The translations under genes were made by a program, and so were the position numbers. DNA of 60,505 nt from Syntrophus sp. (in: bacteria) (GTDB lineage Bacteria; Desulfobacterota; Syntrophorhabdia; Syntrophorhabdales; Syntrophorhabdaceae). The first letter of the stretch is position 1, and each line of letters begins with the position of its first letter. Shown here one piece after another: positions 1 through 8,094 of the stretch. The DNA lies in contig PNOF01000008.1 of NCBI GenBank assembly GCA_013824645.1, positions 1 to 60,505 of the forward strand, read 5' to 3'. The notes under the pieces were generated by a model. It worked only from the letters and a program-made list of their open reading frames with translations. It was not told the DNA's origin and searched no databases.

Positions 1-42
1 ACTTTTGTGAGGGTAAGTCAGTTGGTAGAGAGGAGGAAAAGG

Positions 43-708
43 ATGGAGGAAGATAAGCCCTTTGATTTTATCGATTGTGTCAATATTTTGAAGTCAACGG
101 GGAAGTGGGTATCGGGACTTCGTGATCTCCGGACTACAATAGACGAAATAAGCGATGAGAGCCTCTTCCATCATACTTGTCAATACTTCCTTGGAGATCA
201 TATCCTGGAGTATGCCAATGACTTCGCGCAGTGGGTAGGCGAGAGTCTTGAGGAACGGGCTCTCTCGGAGCACCTTTCCACTATCGACCCTTTTGAGCTG
301 AAGGACATGGTTTCGCTGAGAAGGGAACTGACGGGTGTTATCGACAGGTATCTTGAGCGTTTTCCTGAGCCCAGAGATGCCCTGCCCGGTGACGAGTTCT
401 ACTTCACGGAAACAATTACCATTACTTTTAATGTGGGTATCCGGGCAAGAAATCTTGCCGAGTTTCTGGCGGCCATCAGATACGTCGATCCCGGATCCAT
501 CTATTACCATTTCTATGAAGCAAGGATCCGTCTCGGGACGGACGACTTCTCCACATGGTTCGAAGACGTCCTGAAAAAGAAAGACCTTGCGGAAACCATA
601 CGTGCCATTGACCCATTCATGCACACCACCGAAGGCATACGCCAACATATCGTAGAGACAGTAGAAAAGGGGATTCGACAGGATATGGAGGGGGTGATGG
701 TCCAATGA
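43..708 (+). CDS. DUF5752 family protein of a trehalose operon
   Basis: A soluble, acidic protein of 221 residues with no signal peptide or membrane segment. It resembles the DUF5752 proteins commonly found next to trehalose-synthase-type glycosyltransferases; its biochemical role is unknown. The sequence seems to contain two related halves, each with an aromatic-rich stretch and an IDPF element (one near residue 85, the other in the last quarter). The reading frame is open from a GTG at 7, but a strong AGGAGG at 31-36 lies six bases before ATG 43, so 43 is the better start. The stop overlaps the next start as ATGA, showing translational coupling to the glycosyltransferase. Context suggests an accessory or regulatory role in trehalose metabolism. 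Family call fairly sure, function unknown. Confidence 0.8.
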   Translation: MEEDKPFDFIDCVNILKSTGKWVSGLRDLRTTIDEISDESLFHHTCQYFLGDHILEYANDFAQWVGESLEERALSEHLSTIDPFELKDMVSLRRELTGVIDRYLERFPEPRDALPGDEFYFTETITITFNVGIRARNLAEFLAAIRYVDPGSIYYHFYEARIRLGTDDFSTWFEDVLKKKDLAETIRAIDPFMHTTEGIRQHIVETVEKGIRQDMEGVMVQ

Positions 709-1922
709 TAAGCCGTTATGCGGGAATATCCCCGAAGGGCGACCTGATCCTGCTTGGGCGCCTCGGAGAGAAGCTGAAAGGTAAGTCATTTCTTCATGTC
801 AATTCCACGAAGGAGGGCGGCGGCGTTGCCGAAATACTCCACAGGATGGTGCCGATCATGGCCGATCTCGGCGTTGATGTGCGCTGGGAGACCATTGAGG
901 GCGACGAGTTCTTTTTCGATATTACGAAACGGATTCATAATGCTCTCCAGGGCAACCAGGAAACGATTACGAAAAGCATGTGGCAACACCACTTTGAGGT
1001 AAATAGAAAAAATGCGGAAACAATGACTCTTGACGCCGATATGGTGCTCATACATGATCCTCAGCCTGCGCCTCTTATAAAGTTTAAAAAGTCCGGGCGG
1101 TGGGTTTGGCGCTGTCATATCGACGTATCCAACCCCGTGAAGGAAATCAGCACCCCTCTTTTCCGCTATTGCGGAAAGTTTGATGCCGCGGTTTTCTCCG
1201 TTGCCCGGTTTGCCAAAGCAATAGGTATCGATGAGTTCATCATTCCTCCCGCGATTGATCCTCTCAGCGAGAAGAACATCGAGCTGCCCGACCACGAAGT
1301 CCGGGACATCTTGCACCAGTTTAACATCCCTTCGGATCGACCCATAATTCTCCAGGTCTCGCGTTTTGACCGGTTTAAGGATCCCATCGGAGTCATCGAA
1401 GCATTCCGTATAGTAAGAAAGTATAATGATTGCATCCTCGTGCTTGTCGGAAGTCCTGCGACCGATGATCCTGAAGGCGAATTGGTATTGCAGGAGGTCA
1501 GGGAACATGCCGCATCCGACGAAGATATTCATGTTCTTTTGCTTCCTCCCTTCAGCGACCTTCACATCAATGCATTTCAGAGGGCCGCGACAGTAGTGTT
1601 GCAGAAGTCCCTTAAAGAAGGCTTCGGCCTCACCGTATCGGAAGCCATGTGGAAGGGAAAACCCGTCATCGGGGGCGCTGTAGGAGGGATTCCCCTTCAG
1701 ATCATCCACAGCGTAACAGGTTTCCTCGTCCATACTGTGGAGGGGGCGGCATTTAGAATACGGCAGCTTCTCAACAACCCCGAAATGGCAAAACGAATGG
1801 GCGAACAGGGAAGAGAACATGTGCGTAAGCACTTTCTCATCACCCGGCAGGTACGCGATTATCTCTCACTGTGGTACGCAATAGAAAACGGGTTGAATGG
1901 ACAGAGAGGCTTTTTTATATGA
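705..1922 (+). CDS. treT: TreT-like trehalose synthase (family 4 glycosyltransferase)
   Basis: A 405-residue GT-B glycosyltransferase similar to trehalose glycosyltransferring synthase, which joins an NDP-glucose to glucose to give trehalose. The N-terminal half carries the glycine-rich loop STKEGGGVAEILH near residue 35 and HDPQPAPLI near 122. The C-terminal half has the donor-site motif KEGFGLTVSEAMWKGKPVI around residues 305-325, with the two glutamates of the E-x7-E type. Length fits the family. It starts inside the previous stop (ATGA at 705) and its TGA overlaps the OtsA start (ATGA at 1919), so three proteins are coupled. A one-step TreT route beside the two-step OtsA/OtsB route makes this locus a double trehalose pathway. 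TreT is inferred from family resemblance; the acceptor sugar is not proven. Confidence 0.8.
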   Translation: MISRYAGISPKGDLILLGRLGEKLKGKSFLHVNSTKEGGGVAEILHRMVPIMADLGVDVRWETIEGDEFFFDITKRIHNALQGNQETITKSMWQHHFEVNRKNAETMTLDADMVLIHDPQPAPLIKFKKSGRWVWRCHIDVSNPVKEISTPLFRYCGKFDAAVFSVARFAKAIGIDEFIIPPAIDPLSEKNIELPDHEVRDILHQFNIPSDRPIILQVSRFDRFKDPIGVIEAFRIVRKYNDCILVLVGSPATDDPEGELVLQEVREHAASDEDIHVLLLPPFSDLHINAFQRAATVVLQKSLKEGFGLTVSEAMWKGKPVIGGAVGGIPLQIIHSVTGFLVHTVEGAAFRIRQLLNNPEMAKRMGEQGREHVRKHFLITRQVRDYLSLWYAIENGLNGQRGFFI

Positions 1923-4171
1923 AAATCACGATTCGTCTTATCGTTTCCCTTGTGATAGTGGTAGCTTTAGTAGCCCTGGCCTTTTCGTTGTACCAGGTGA
2001 ACAGGGAAAGGGACCGTCTCGCGGGGGATCTCGAGAGGAGGTCTTTGATCCTTGCCGAGAGTTTCCAGGAGTCCCTCGCGCCTCTCATTCAATCCAGCGG
2101 TGATCTCCGGCTGAAACGGATAGTGGACCGCTTCGGCAATCGCGAGAGGCTCAAAGGGATCGTGATCTTCGACAGACAGGGTACCGTGATTACCGCAACG
2201 GGCAGTCTCAGCCTTAATGCCAAAAGACCTTCAGCCCAGGCGGTGAATACGATCCTCGAAAACCGGTCCGTAGGTAATTTCCTGACCATAGACGGACAAC
2301 AGACGTATGTTTTTATCACCCCGATTGCGGAAGAGAACAATGAGGCTGTCGGCGCTCTCGCGATGTTTTACGACAGTTCCTACATCGACGTACATCTCAG
2401 GGAGATATGGAAGCATAATCTGATTCAATTTATGATCCTTTCCATTCTGGTGGTTTTCGCCACGGTCCTGGTCGTCAGATGGAGCATTACGGGGCCGATA
2501 GCGCGGCTCGCGGAATGGATGAGGGACGTGAGGACCGTGAGACCGGACACCACCGGCTGTGACGTACCCTTGAGAGGCGATATTTTGTCGCCTCTCGTGT
2601 CCGAAGTAACCGAACTTGCGCAGAGTTTGTCCATTGCACGAAAACGGGCGGAAGAGGAGGCAAGGCTGCGCCTCAAGTCGGAGTCCCTCTGGACGCCGGA
2701 GGGCCTGAAGGAGTATATGCGAACCGCGCTTAAGGGCAAAAAGCTGTTTGTCGTCTCGAACAGGGAGCCCTATATGCATGTGAAGGAAGGGCGCTCCGTG
2801 AAATCTATTGTCCCTGCAGGCGGGGTGGTGACAGCTCTCGATCCCGTCATGAGAATCTGCGACGGGGTGTGGGTTGCCCACGGAAGCGGGGATGCGGACC
2901 GGGAAACGGCGGATGTGGACGGAAAGGTGCGTGTACCACCGGAAGAACCTGCATACACGTTGAAAAGGGTGTGGCTGACGAAGGAGGAAGAGGACGGTTA
3001 TTATAACGGCTTCTCCAACGAGGGTCTTTGGCCGTTATGCCACATTACCCATACGCGTCCCGAGTTCCGCCAGGAGGATTGGATATGTTACCAGAAGGTT
3101 AATCAGATCTTTGTAGAGGCCCTTCTGACCGAGATTGAATCCGAAGAGGCGCCACTTGTTCTTGTTCAGGACTATCACCTCGCCCTCCTGCCTCTGCTCA
3201 TCAAGAAAGAACGGCCCGACGCGAAGGTTGCCCTTTTCTGGCACATCCCGTGGTCCAACCCGGAGTCCTTCGGCATTTGTCCGTGGCGACAGGAGATCCT
3301 TATGGGCATGCTCGGGGCTGACCTCATAGGTTTTCACATACAGTTCTTTTGCAACAACTTCCTGGACACAGTCGACAGGTTCCTGGAATCTCAAATCGAC
3401 TGGGAGGAGTTCTCTGTTCGTCGAGGCGAACATAGGGCTCTGATAAAACCGTTTCCCATAAGCGTGGGCTTTGATGAAGGAATTGTGGGACCTAAGGAAC
3501 CCCAGGATAGGGCCACGCTGAGGGAGACCATTCTGAAGGAGATAGGCGTCCAAGCCACGCATATCGGTGTCGGCGTTGACCGCATTGATTACACCAAGGG
3601 TATTCCTGAACGATTCAGGGCGATCGAACGATTCCTCGAAAAGTATCCGGAATTCGTCGAAGACCTCACCTTCATCGAGCTGGGGGCACCGAGTCGTGAT
3701 CACATCCGGAAATACCGGGAGCTTATAGCTGAAACGGAAGAGATCGTGGAAAAGGTGAACCGGAGATTCCAAACCAGGAAATGGAAGCCCATTGTCTTTC
3801 TGAAGGCCCTTCACAGCCACGAGGAGATCAACCGTTACTACAAGGCAGCTGATTTCTGTATGGTGACGTCATTGCATGACGGCATGAACCTGGTCGCCAA
3901 GGAATTTGTGGTTGCCCAATCCGATCACAGCGGCGTCTTGATACTGAGCCAGTTTGCGGGCGCCTCCCGCGAACTCAGAGACGCCTTGATTGTAAACCCC
4001 TATGATATTGAAGAAATGGCTGACGCAATCAAATCGGCCCTTACCCTCGATGTCTCAGAGAGGCGTGAAAGGATGAGAAGAATGCACACAATCGTCAAAG
4101 AGCATAACATCTACCGCTGGGCCGGGAAGCTGATCGGAGAGCTGACTCATGTGCGTTTGGCGGATGAATAG
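1919..4171 (+). CDS. otsA: Membrane-anchored trehalose-6-phosphate synthase with HAMP domain
   Basis: A 750-residue fusion. Residues 4-25 form a membrane helix, 30-165 a probable periplasmic sensor segment, 168-190 a second helix, and about 190-245 a HAMP linker running into a charged coil. From about 275 to the end is a GT20 trehalose-6-phosphate synthase, which uses NDP-glucose and glucose-6-phosphate. Visible catalytic motifs are VSNREP, AGGVVTALDPV, WHIPWSNPE, VDRIDYTKGIPERF and DGMNLVAKEF. An ordinary OtsA is about 450-500 residues with no membrane part. The frame opens at 1871, but ATG 1919 overlaps the upstream TGA (ATGA) and gives an N-terminus that begins directly with the signal-anchor helix. 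The architecture suggests that an external cue could be passed through HAMP to the enzyme; that is inference. Confidence 0.88.
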   Translation: MKITIRLIVSLVIVVALVALAFSLYQVNRERDRLAGDLERRSLILAESFQESLAPLIQSSGDLRLKRIVDRFGNRERLKGIVIFDRQGTVITATGSLSLNAKRPSAQAVNTILENRSVGNFLTIDGQQTYVFITPIAEENNEAVGALAMFYDSSYIDVHLREIWKHNLIQFMILSILVVFATVLVVRWSITGPIARLAEWMRDVRTVRPDTTGCDVPLRGDILSPLVSEVTELAQSLSIARKRAEEEARLRLKSESLWTPEGLKEYMRTALKGKKLFVVSNREPYMHVKEGRSVKSIVPAGGVVTALDPVMRICDGVWVAHGSGDADRETADVDGKVRVPPEEPAYTLKRVWLTKEEEDGYYNGFSNEGLWPLCHITHTRPEFRQEDWICYQKVNQIFVEALLTEIESEEAPLVLVQDYHLALLPLLIKKERPDAKVALFWHIPWSNPESFGICPWRQEILMGMLGADLIGFHIQFFCNNFLDTVDRFLESQIDWEEFSVRRGEHRALIKPFPISVGFDEGIVGPKEPQDRATLRETILKEIGVQATHIGVGVDRIDYTKGIPERFRAIERFLEKYPEFVEDLTFIELGAPSRDHIRKYRELIAETEEIVEKVNRRFQTRKWKPIVFLKALHSHEEINRYYKAADFCMVTSLHDGMNLVAKEFVVAQSDHSGVLILSQFAGASRELRDALIVNPYDIEEMADAIKSALTLDVSERRERMRRMHTIVKEHNIYRWAGKLIGELTHVRLADE

Positions 4172-4190
4172 ACTGGAGACAGGGCGACAC

Positions 4191-4976
4191 ATGGCCCCTC
4201 AGTACTATTTTGACAAGAATCCCTTGATGGCTGAAGATAGCGACCGCCCCGTAGCGCTGTTTCTCGATTTTGATGGAACCTTAGTACCTATTAGGAAAGA
4301 TCCTCGTGAGTGTTACCTGTCCAGCGAAACAAGAGGCCGACTTGAGTCGATTTTGAGTTCGGGAAAATCCGTTGTTGCATTCCTCAGCGGTAGATCCCTG
4401 TCCGACCTTCGGAAAAGAGTATCTGTAAGGGGTGCCTACTATGCTGGCAATCACGGGCTTGAGATCTCAGGACCAGGTATACGATTTGCCCACAAAGACG
4501 CCCGACTTGCGAAGCCCGTCATAGACGCCATCCGACGCGACCTTACAGGGGAGCTCGGCGCTTTTCACGGTATTCTCATCGAAAACAAGCGATTCTCCTT
4601 CGCCCTTCACTATCGTGGAGCTGCAGCCTCGGTCGTTCCTCCCATACGAAAATCATTCTACAGAAGGATAGCGGCGGAACTCACCCATGCCCGGTCTATT
4701 ACTGTCATAAGAGGCAAAAAGGTCCTTGAACTGGTACCCCGTGTATCATGGAATAAGGGCGCCGCTGCGCTCCATATCATGCAGAGACTGGATGGAAGGT
4801 ACCTGCCGATTTGCGTTGGTGATGATAGCACTGACGAAACACTTTTTGAAACATTTTGTGAGACAGGAATTACAATAAGGATCGGACCGTCCCGGAGAAC
4901 GGCTGCCAGATACCATCTGAAAGGCCAATGGGAAGTTCCCCTCCTTCTTAAACAGATTGATGAGGGGCTGCGATAA
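4191..4976 (+). CDS. otsB: Trehalose-6-phosphate phosphatase
   Basis: A HAD-superfamily phosphatase of 261 residues that removes phosphate from trehalose-6-phosphate. Motif I is FLDFDGTLVPI (nucleophile and acid-base aspartates), motif II is in FLSGRSL, the conserved lysine is in GKKVLELVP followed by WNKGAA, and motif IV is VGDDSTDETLF. Size fits the family. Three starts are possible: ATG 4149, ATG 4164 (overlapping the OtsA stop) and ATG 4191. I prefer 4191 because GGAG and AGGG lie 6-12 bases upstream and it leaves a short N-terminus before the first strand; 4164 would give tighter coupling. Last gene of the trehalose operon; no strong terminator is visible after it. Confidence 0.9.
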   Translation: MAPQYYFDKNPLMAEDSDRPVALFLDFDGTLVPIRKDPRECYLSSETRGRLESILSSGKSVVAFLSGRSLSDLRKRVSVRGAYYAGNHGLEISGPGIRFAHKDARLAKPVIDAIRRDLTGELGAFHGILIENKRFSFALHYRGAAASVVPPIRKSFYRRIAAELTHARSITVIRGKKVLELVPRVSWNKGAAALHIMQRLDGRYLPICVGDDSTDETLFETFCETGITIRIGPSRRTAARYHLKGQWEVPLLLKQIDEGLR

Positions 4977-5075
4977 ACCAGGCCATTTTTATAATCAAGT
5001 AATGATTTGAGTTGTCATAGAAGCAGCTTTTTGAGGTGCTTATTAAGCTGATATTTCACATCTTAGCAACAATAT

Positions 5076-5789
5076 TCAATTGAATTCTGTCGGCTTTCTT
5101 CTGCAATGAGTTTTGCAGTTTTTGCACATGAGATTGGCGTTGTATATCTCGTAAAACCTTTCGGGATGTTTGAAGTAGAGATATTCCCACTGGATGATAC
5201 TGAGCAGAGAAAGAAACAGAATGGAATACGTCCAGAAAGACGGGATAAAGATGAGCGGCAAAAAGGCCATACAATAGCCCCAGTTGTTTATCCGGCATAC
5301 ATTACAGCATTTGTTCTTCATGAGCCATTGAAAGGGACAAAAAACGGAAACACAGAACTGGTCCATAAAGATAAAAAAGATGACAATTATATAGATCCAT
5401 GCATCGGGCAGCATTCCGACGTGACGCCACATCCACATAACGAGGATTAACAAAATCCAGTAAAGACCAGATCTGAAAGCGCCGCTGTCCGTTCTTTTCT
5501 TCATTATTTTAAACTTTACCTGTTGCCTTTCAGTATCCTGACCGGCATTCAAAAAGTTTTTCCCGAATACTTTCCCGGAAGACATTTTTACATTATATCT
5601 CGGTATCATTCGTTTTATGAGGATGAGTACGGCAAGCAGCCAGAGGATGTGATAGGCTCTCAAAGGGGTAATTATGGGATGGGTAAACCAGAAGGTAAGG
5701 ATATCAGGACGGAAAATAGCGAATAAACCAATAATGATGACTATCAGTCCCTTAATAATGAGTTTGATATATCCGTTGTTTTCGCACAT
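5076..5789 (-). CDS. Cysteine-containing integral membrane protein, unknown function
   Basis: A 237-residue protein with about five or six hydrophobic segments (near 8-27, 40-58, 107-123, 130-147, 170-195). Cysteines are grouped: FCVSVFCPF, then NKCCNVC and YC between two helices, and a C-terminal CKNCKTHC. Such clusters could bind metal or form a redox site on one face of the membrane. I do not recognise the family. Codon use is A/T-richer than the trehalose operon next to it, and no Shine-Dalgarno is evident before ATG 5789, so transfer or a different start is possible. It stands alone, convergent with otsB. Confidence 0.6.
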   Translation of the reverse strand: MCENNGYIKLIIKGLIVIIIGLFAIFRPDILTFWFTHPIITPLRAYHILWLLAVLILIKRMIPRYNVKMSSGKVFGKNFLNAGQDTERQQVKFKIMKKRTDSGAFRSGLYWILLILVMWMWRHVGMLPDAWIYIIVIFFIFMDQFCVSVFCPFQWLMKNKCCNVCRINNWGYCMAFLPLIFIPSFWTYSILFLSLLSIIQWEYLYFKHPERFYEIYNANLMCKNCKTHCRRKPTEFN

Positions 5790-6158
5790 AAAATTCAGTT
5801 TTAGGTGTCAGGTAAAGCTAAATCACGATTGATTTAATTAAACCAAATCATCCCTTAGTGTAAGGCAATGAGAGAGAATTTACTATAGCTATTTTGGGCG
5901 CAAGCCTGTCCTTCGGGGCAAAGTGTATGAACAAGGCGACTTGGTAAAAGTTTTGTGTCCGGCCAGCGGGTTGAAGTGGGGTATACGTTTGCCTACTGCT
6001 TCGCAGAATATGGGTGATTTTAGTATTTTACAGCACATTCGATGGTATGTTAGCGGTTATGCTGTCACCTAACTCCTACCGTTCAACAGTTGACCTTCAT
6101 AAGAGCTGAGAGTTACGGTTCAAAAGTGAGAAGCAGTATTGCAAAGGCTTCGGCGGAG
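5790..6158. other. Intergenic region with a 16-base repeat
   Basis: No gene is supported here. Positions 5950-5965 carry GTTTTGTGTCCGGCCA, which recurs at 48740-48755 in another gene-free region. The neighbouring bases are also partly alike, so this may be a decayed dispersed element. The part near 5790-5870 is A/T-rich and could hold the promoter of the upstream membrane protein. Confidence 0.5.
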
Positions 6159-6197
6159 GCAATAAAAAGCCCCCCGCTATGGGAGGCTTTTTATTGC
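6159..6197. terminator. Bidirectional intrinsic terminator downstream of cspA
   Basis: A 17-base stem with one mismatch (left arm begins GCAATAAAAAGCC, right arm ends GGCTTTTTATTGC) around a short GCTAT-type loop. An A tract on one side and a T tract on the other allow termination in both directions. It sits 17 bases beyond the cold-shock gene stop. Confidence 0.85.
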
Positions 6198-6214
6198 AAA
6201 ATGAAGTTCATGTT

Positions 6215-6415
6215 TTATAGCTTGCGAACATTCTCAGCAGCAGGGCCCTTAGGGCCTTTAACAACATCGAAACTGACACGGTCACCCTCAGCCAGCGATT
6301 TAAAACCTTCTCCCTGGATGGCGGAATGATGTACGAATACGTCGTCGCCGCCCTCCTGCTCGATAAAACCAAATCCCTTTGAATCATTAAACCATTTCAC
6401 TTTTCCTTCTGGCAT
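6215..6415 (-). CDS. cspA: Cold-shock protein, CspA family
   Basis: A 66-residue single-stranded nucleic-acid-binding OB-fold protein that acts as an RNA chaperone. It has the two RNA-binding motifs KGFGFI (RNP1) and VFVHH (RNP2) and the usual start GKVKWFN. Length matches the family exactly. The frame is open to 6496, but a Shine-Dalgarno AAGGAGA precedes ATG 6415 and the extra residues are unlike the family. It has its own terminator at 6159-6197 and a long A/T-rich upstream region (6420-6620), typical of cold-shock genes with structured leaders. Confidence 0.95.
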   Translation of the reverse strand: MPEGKVKWFNDSKGFGFIEQEGGDDVFVHHSAIQGEGFKSLAEGDRVSFDVVKGPKGPAAENVRKL

Positions 6416-6727
6416 CCTTAATCTCCTTATTGTTTTAGGTTTATCTGTGAACTCATTTACAATAATAAGTATGAGTACTTCTTCATGGAAATGCAAGATT
6501 ATTCTCTATTTACTGTCAGGTACTGATTGCCATCTGGAATGATAAAATTTTCATAACTATTTAATATTATTGCAGGAAGGACTTGATAAAATTATCCCTT
6601 ACATATTTTTTAAAATGTTTTCCCATTGAAAATTAGCGGGTATACCTGCGAGAGCACACAAGAGAACAACTCTAATAATACAATGAATACCGTTTGTAAC
6701 GGTGAATTTGCCGTCAATGAATCCTTC

Positions 6728-7801
6728 CTAAAGCGGTTGACCAGGGTTCACTTCGTCAACGACGAAGTAGGTGGTCATTTCTCCAACGCCTCGTATATCG
6801 ATTCGAGCGCGTTCTTCGAAGATAAATTCATTTTTGATGAGCCGATAGGTCGCATCCGAGACTTGAATTTTTCCAGGCAAACCCTGTGATTCCATACGGC
6901 TCGCAATATTCACTGTTTCTCCCCATAGATCGTAAGCTAATTTTTGCAAGCCAAGCACTCCGGCAACGACGGGACCGGAATGAATACCAATACGCAACTC
7001 TAACGGTAGATTTTCAAGCAAAGAGATTTTTCTGATTTCTTGCTGTAGTGTCAAAGCCAATTTCGCCATGATGCGGGCATGATTTACATTGGGCAAAGGC
7101 ATGCCGCACACTAACATGACGCTATCGCCGATAGTTTTGATTTTTTCGACGCCAAATCTTATCGCCAGCGCATCAAATTTGGAAATAATGAAGTTTAACC
7201 GTTGAACCAAGTCTTGTGCGGTCATATGTTTTGAAAGATTGGTGAAGTTAACAATATCAGTAAACATGACTGTCACTGCATCATGCGTATCGGCAATCAC
7301 CTGCTCACCGGCTTTAAGGCGTATTGCAATGGATTCCGGCATAATATTCAGCAGTAAACTATTTGATTTCTGTTGCTCCAATTCGATCTGCCGCATTAAT
7401 GTCTGCTCTTGGTCGCGCAGGCGCTTCCGCTCCAGACTGGCTCCGATACGCGCCTTGAGTAAAGTAAGATCAAATGGTTTCGGCAAGTAATCTTCTGCGC
7501 CCAGCTCGATGCAGCGGGCGATGCTATCTATTTCATCAATTGCTGAAATGACAATCACCGGGACGTGGCAAAGACGTATATCTGACTTAATTGCCGACAA
7601 CACCTGATACCCATCTATATCAGGCATAACAATATCAAGCAGCACCAGGTCAAAAGGCTTCTCGGCCAATTTTTGCATGGCAACTTGTCCATTTTCAGCC
7701 TTCTCGGAGTGAAATCCCATGTCTTCGAGACACCTTGACAACAGTTCGCACACCTCGACGATATCATCTACAACCAGTATACGGGCTTCACCGTCACCCA
7801 C
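6728..7801 (-). CDS. Response regulator with class III adenylate cyclase output
   Basis: A 357-residue protein. Residues 7-120 form a receiver domain (LVVDD acidic pair, phospho-acceptor Asp56 in LLDIVMPD, KP in YLPKPF). A short coil leads to a class III cyclase domain from about 168. Metal-binding FTDIVNF and GDSVM are present. The purine-specifying residues look like those of adenylate rather than guanylate cyclases: Lys in EKIKTIGDSV and Asp in AYDLWGETVNIASR. Phosphorylation by a partner kinase would therefore set cAMP output. The frame opens at ATG 7822, but AAGAGGAGA lies five bases before GTG 7801, which is the better start. The adjacent hybrid kinase is a candidate partner, not proven. 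Confidence 0.88.
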   Translation of the reverse strand: MGDGEARILVVDDIVEVCELLSRCLEDMGFHSEKAENGQVAMQKLAEKPFDLVLLDIVMPDIDGYQVLSAIKSDIRLCHVPVIVISAIDEIDSIARCIELGAEDYLPKPFDLTLLKARIGASLERKRLRDQEQTLMRQIELEQQKSNSLLLNIMPESIAIRLKAGEQVIADTHDAVTVMFTDIVNFTNLSKHMTAQDLVQRLNFIISKFDALAIRFGVEKIKTIGDSVMLVCGMPLPNVNHARIMAKLALTLQQEIRKISLLENLPLELRIGIHSGPVVAGVLGLQKLAYDLWGETVNIASRMESQGLPGKIQVSDATYRLIKNEFIFEERARIDIRGVGEMTTYFVVDEVNPGQPL

Positions 7802-7959
7802 TTTGTCTCCTCTTGCCTGCATTCGTTTTCTTGCTCATACTATTTATATGGTTGTCATTCTGTCAGCAATGCACATAAAATGAAAAACAGTCACCAACAC
7901 GATCTTTAGGTCTTCTCCTGCCCGACTCATCAGGTTACTATAAATATATAATATCACAA

Positions 7960-8094
7960 TTATTCATATCGTGAGAAGTTTTTGACCATCTCGCTCAGTA
8001 CCTTGTAATCGTAGGGTTTCTGCAGATATGCCTCGACACCTCTTTGCTGATGTATCTTGACCGGCACAGTGCTTCGATTAATACAGAGTGCATC
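7960..8094 (-). pseudogene. C-terminal relic of a receiver domain
   Basis: Directly after the stop of the hybrid kinase, in the same frame, 44 codons encode a segment ending with VEAYLQKPYDYKVLSEMV and a TAA at 7960-7962. The KPYD motif and the following helix are the last third of a CheY-like receiver domain. There is no start and no phospho-acceptor part, so this is debris of a deleted response regulator, or a former extension of the kinase cut off by a stop. Confidence 0.6.

Noticed and set aside
94-1832. Long frames on the minus strand opposite the DUF5752 and TreT-like genes (94-789 and 786-1832)
   Set aside because: They mirror well-supported genes, have no recognisable motifs and no ribosome sites.
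5925-6065. attC-like pieces (GAACAAGGCG at 5929 and GTTATGC at 6056)
   Set aside because: The flanks are not complementary and no cassette gene lies between; chance match.
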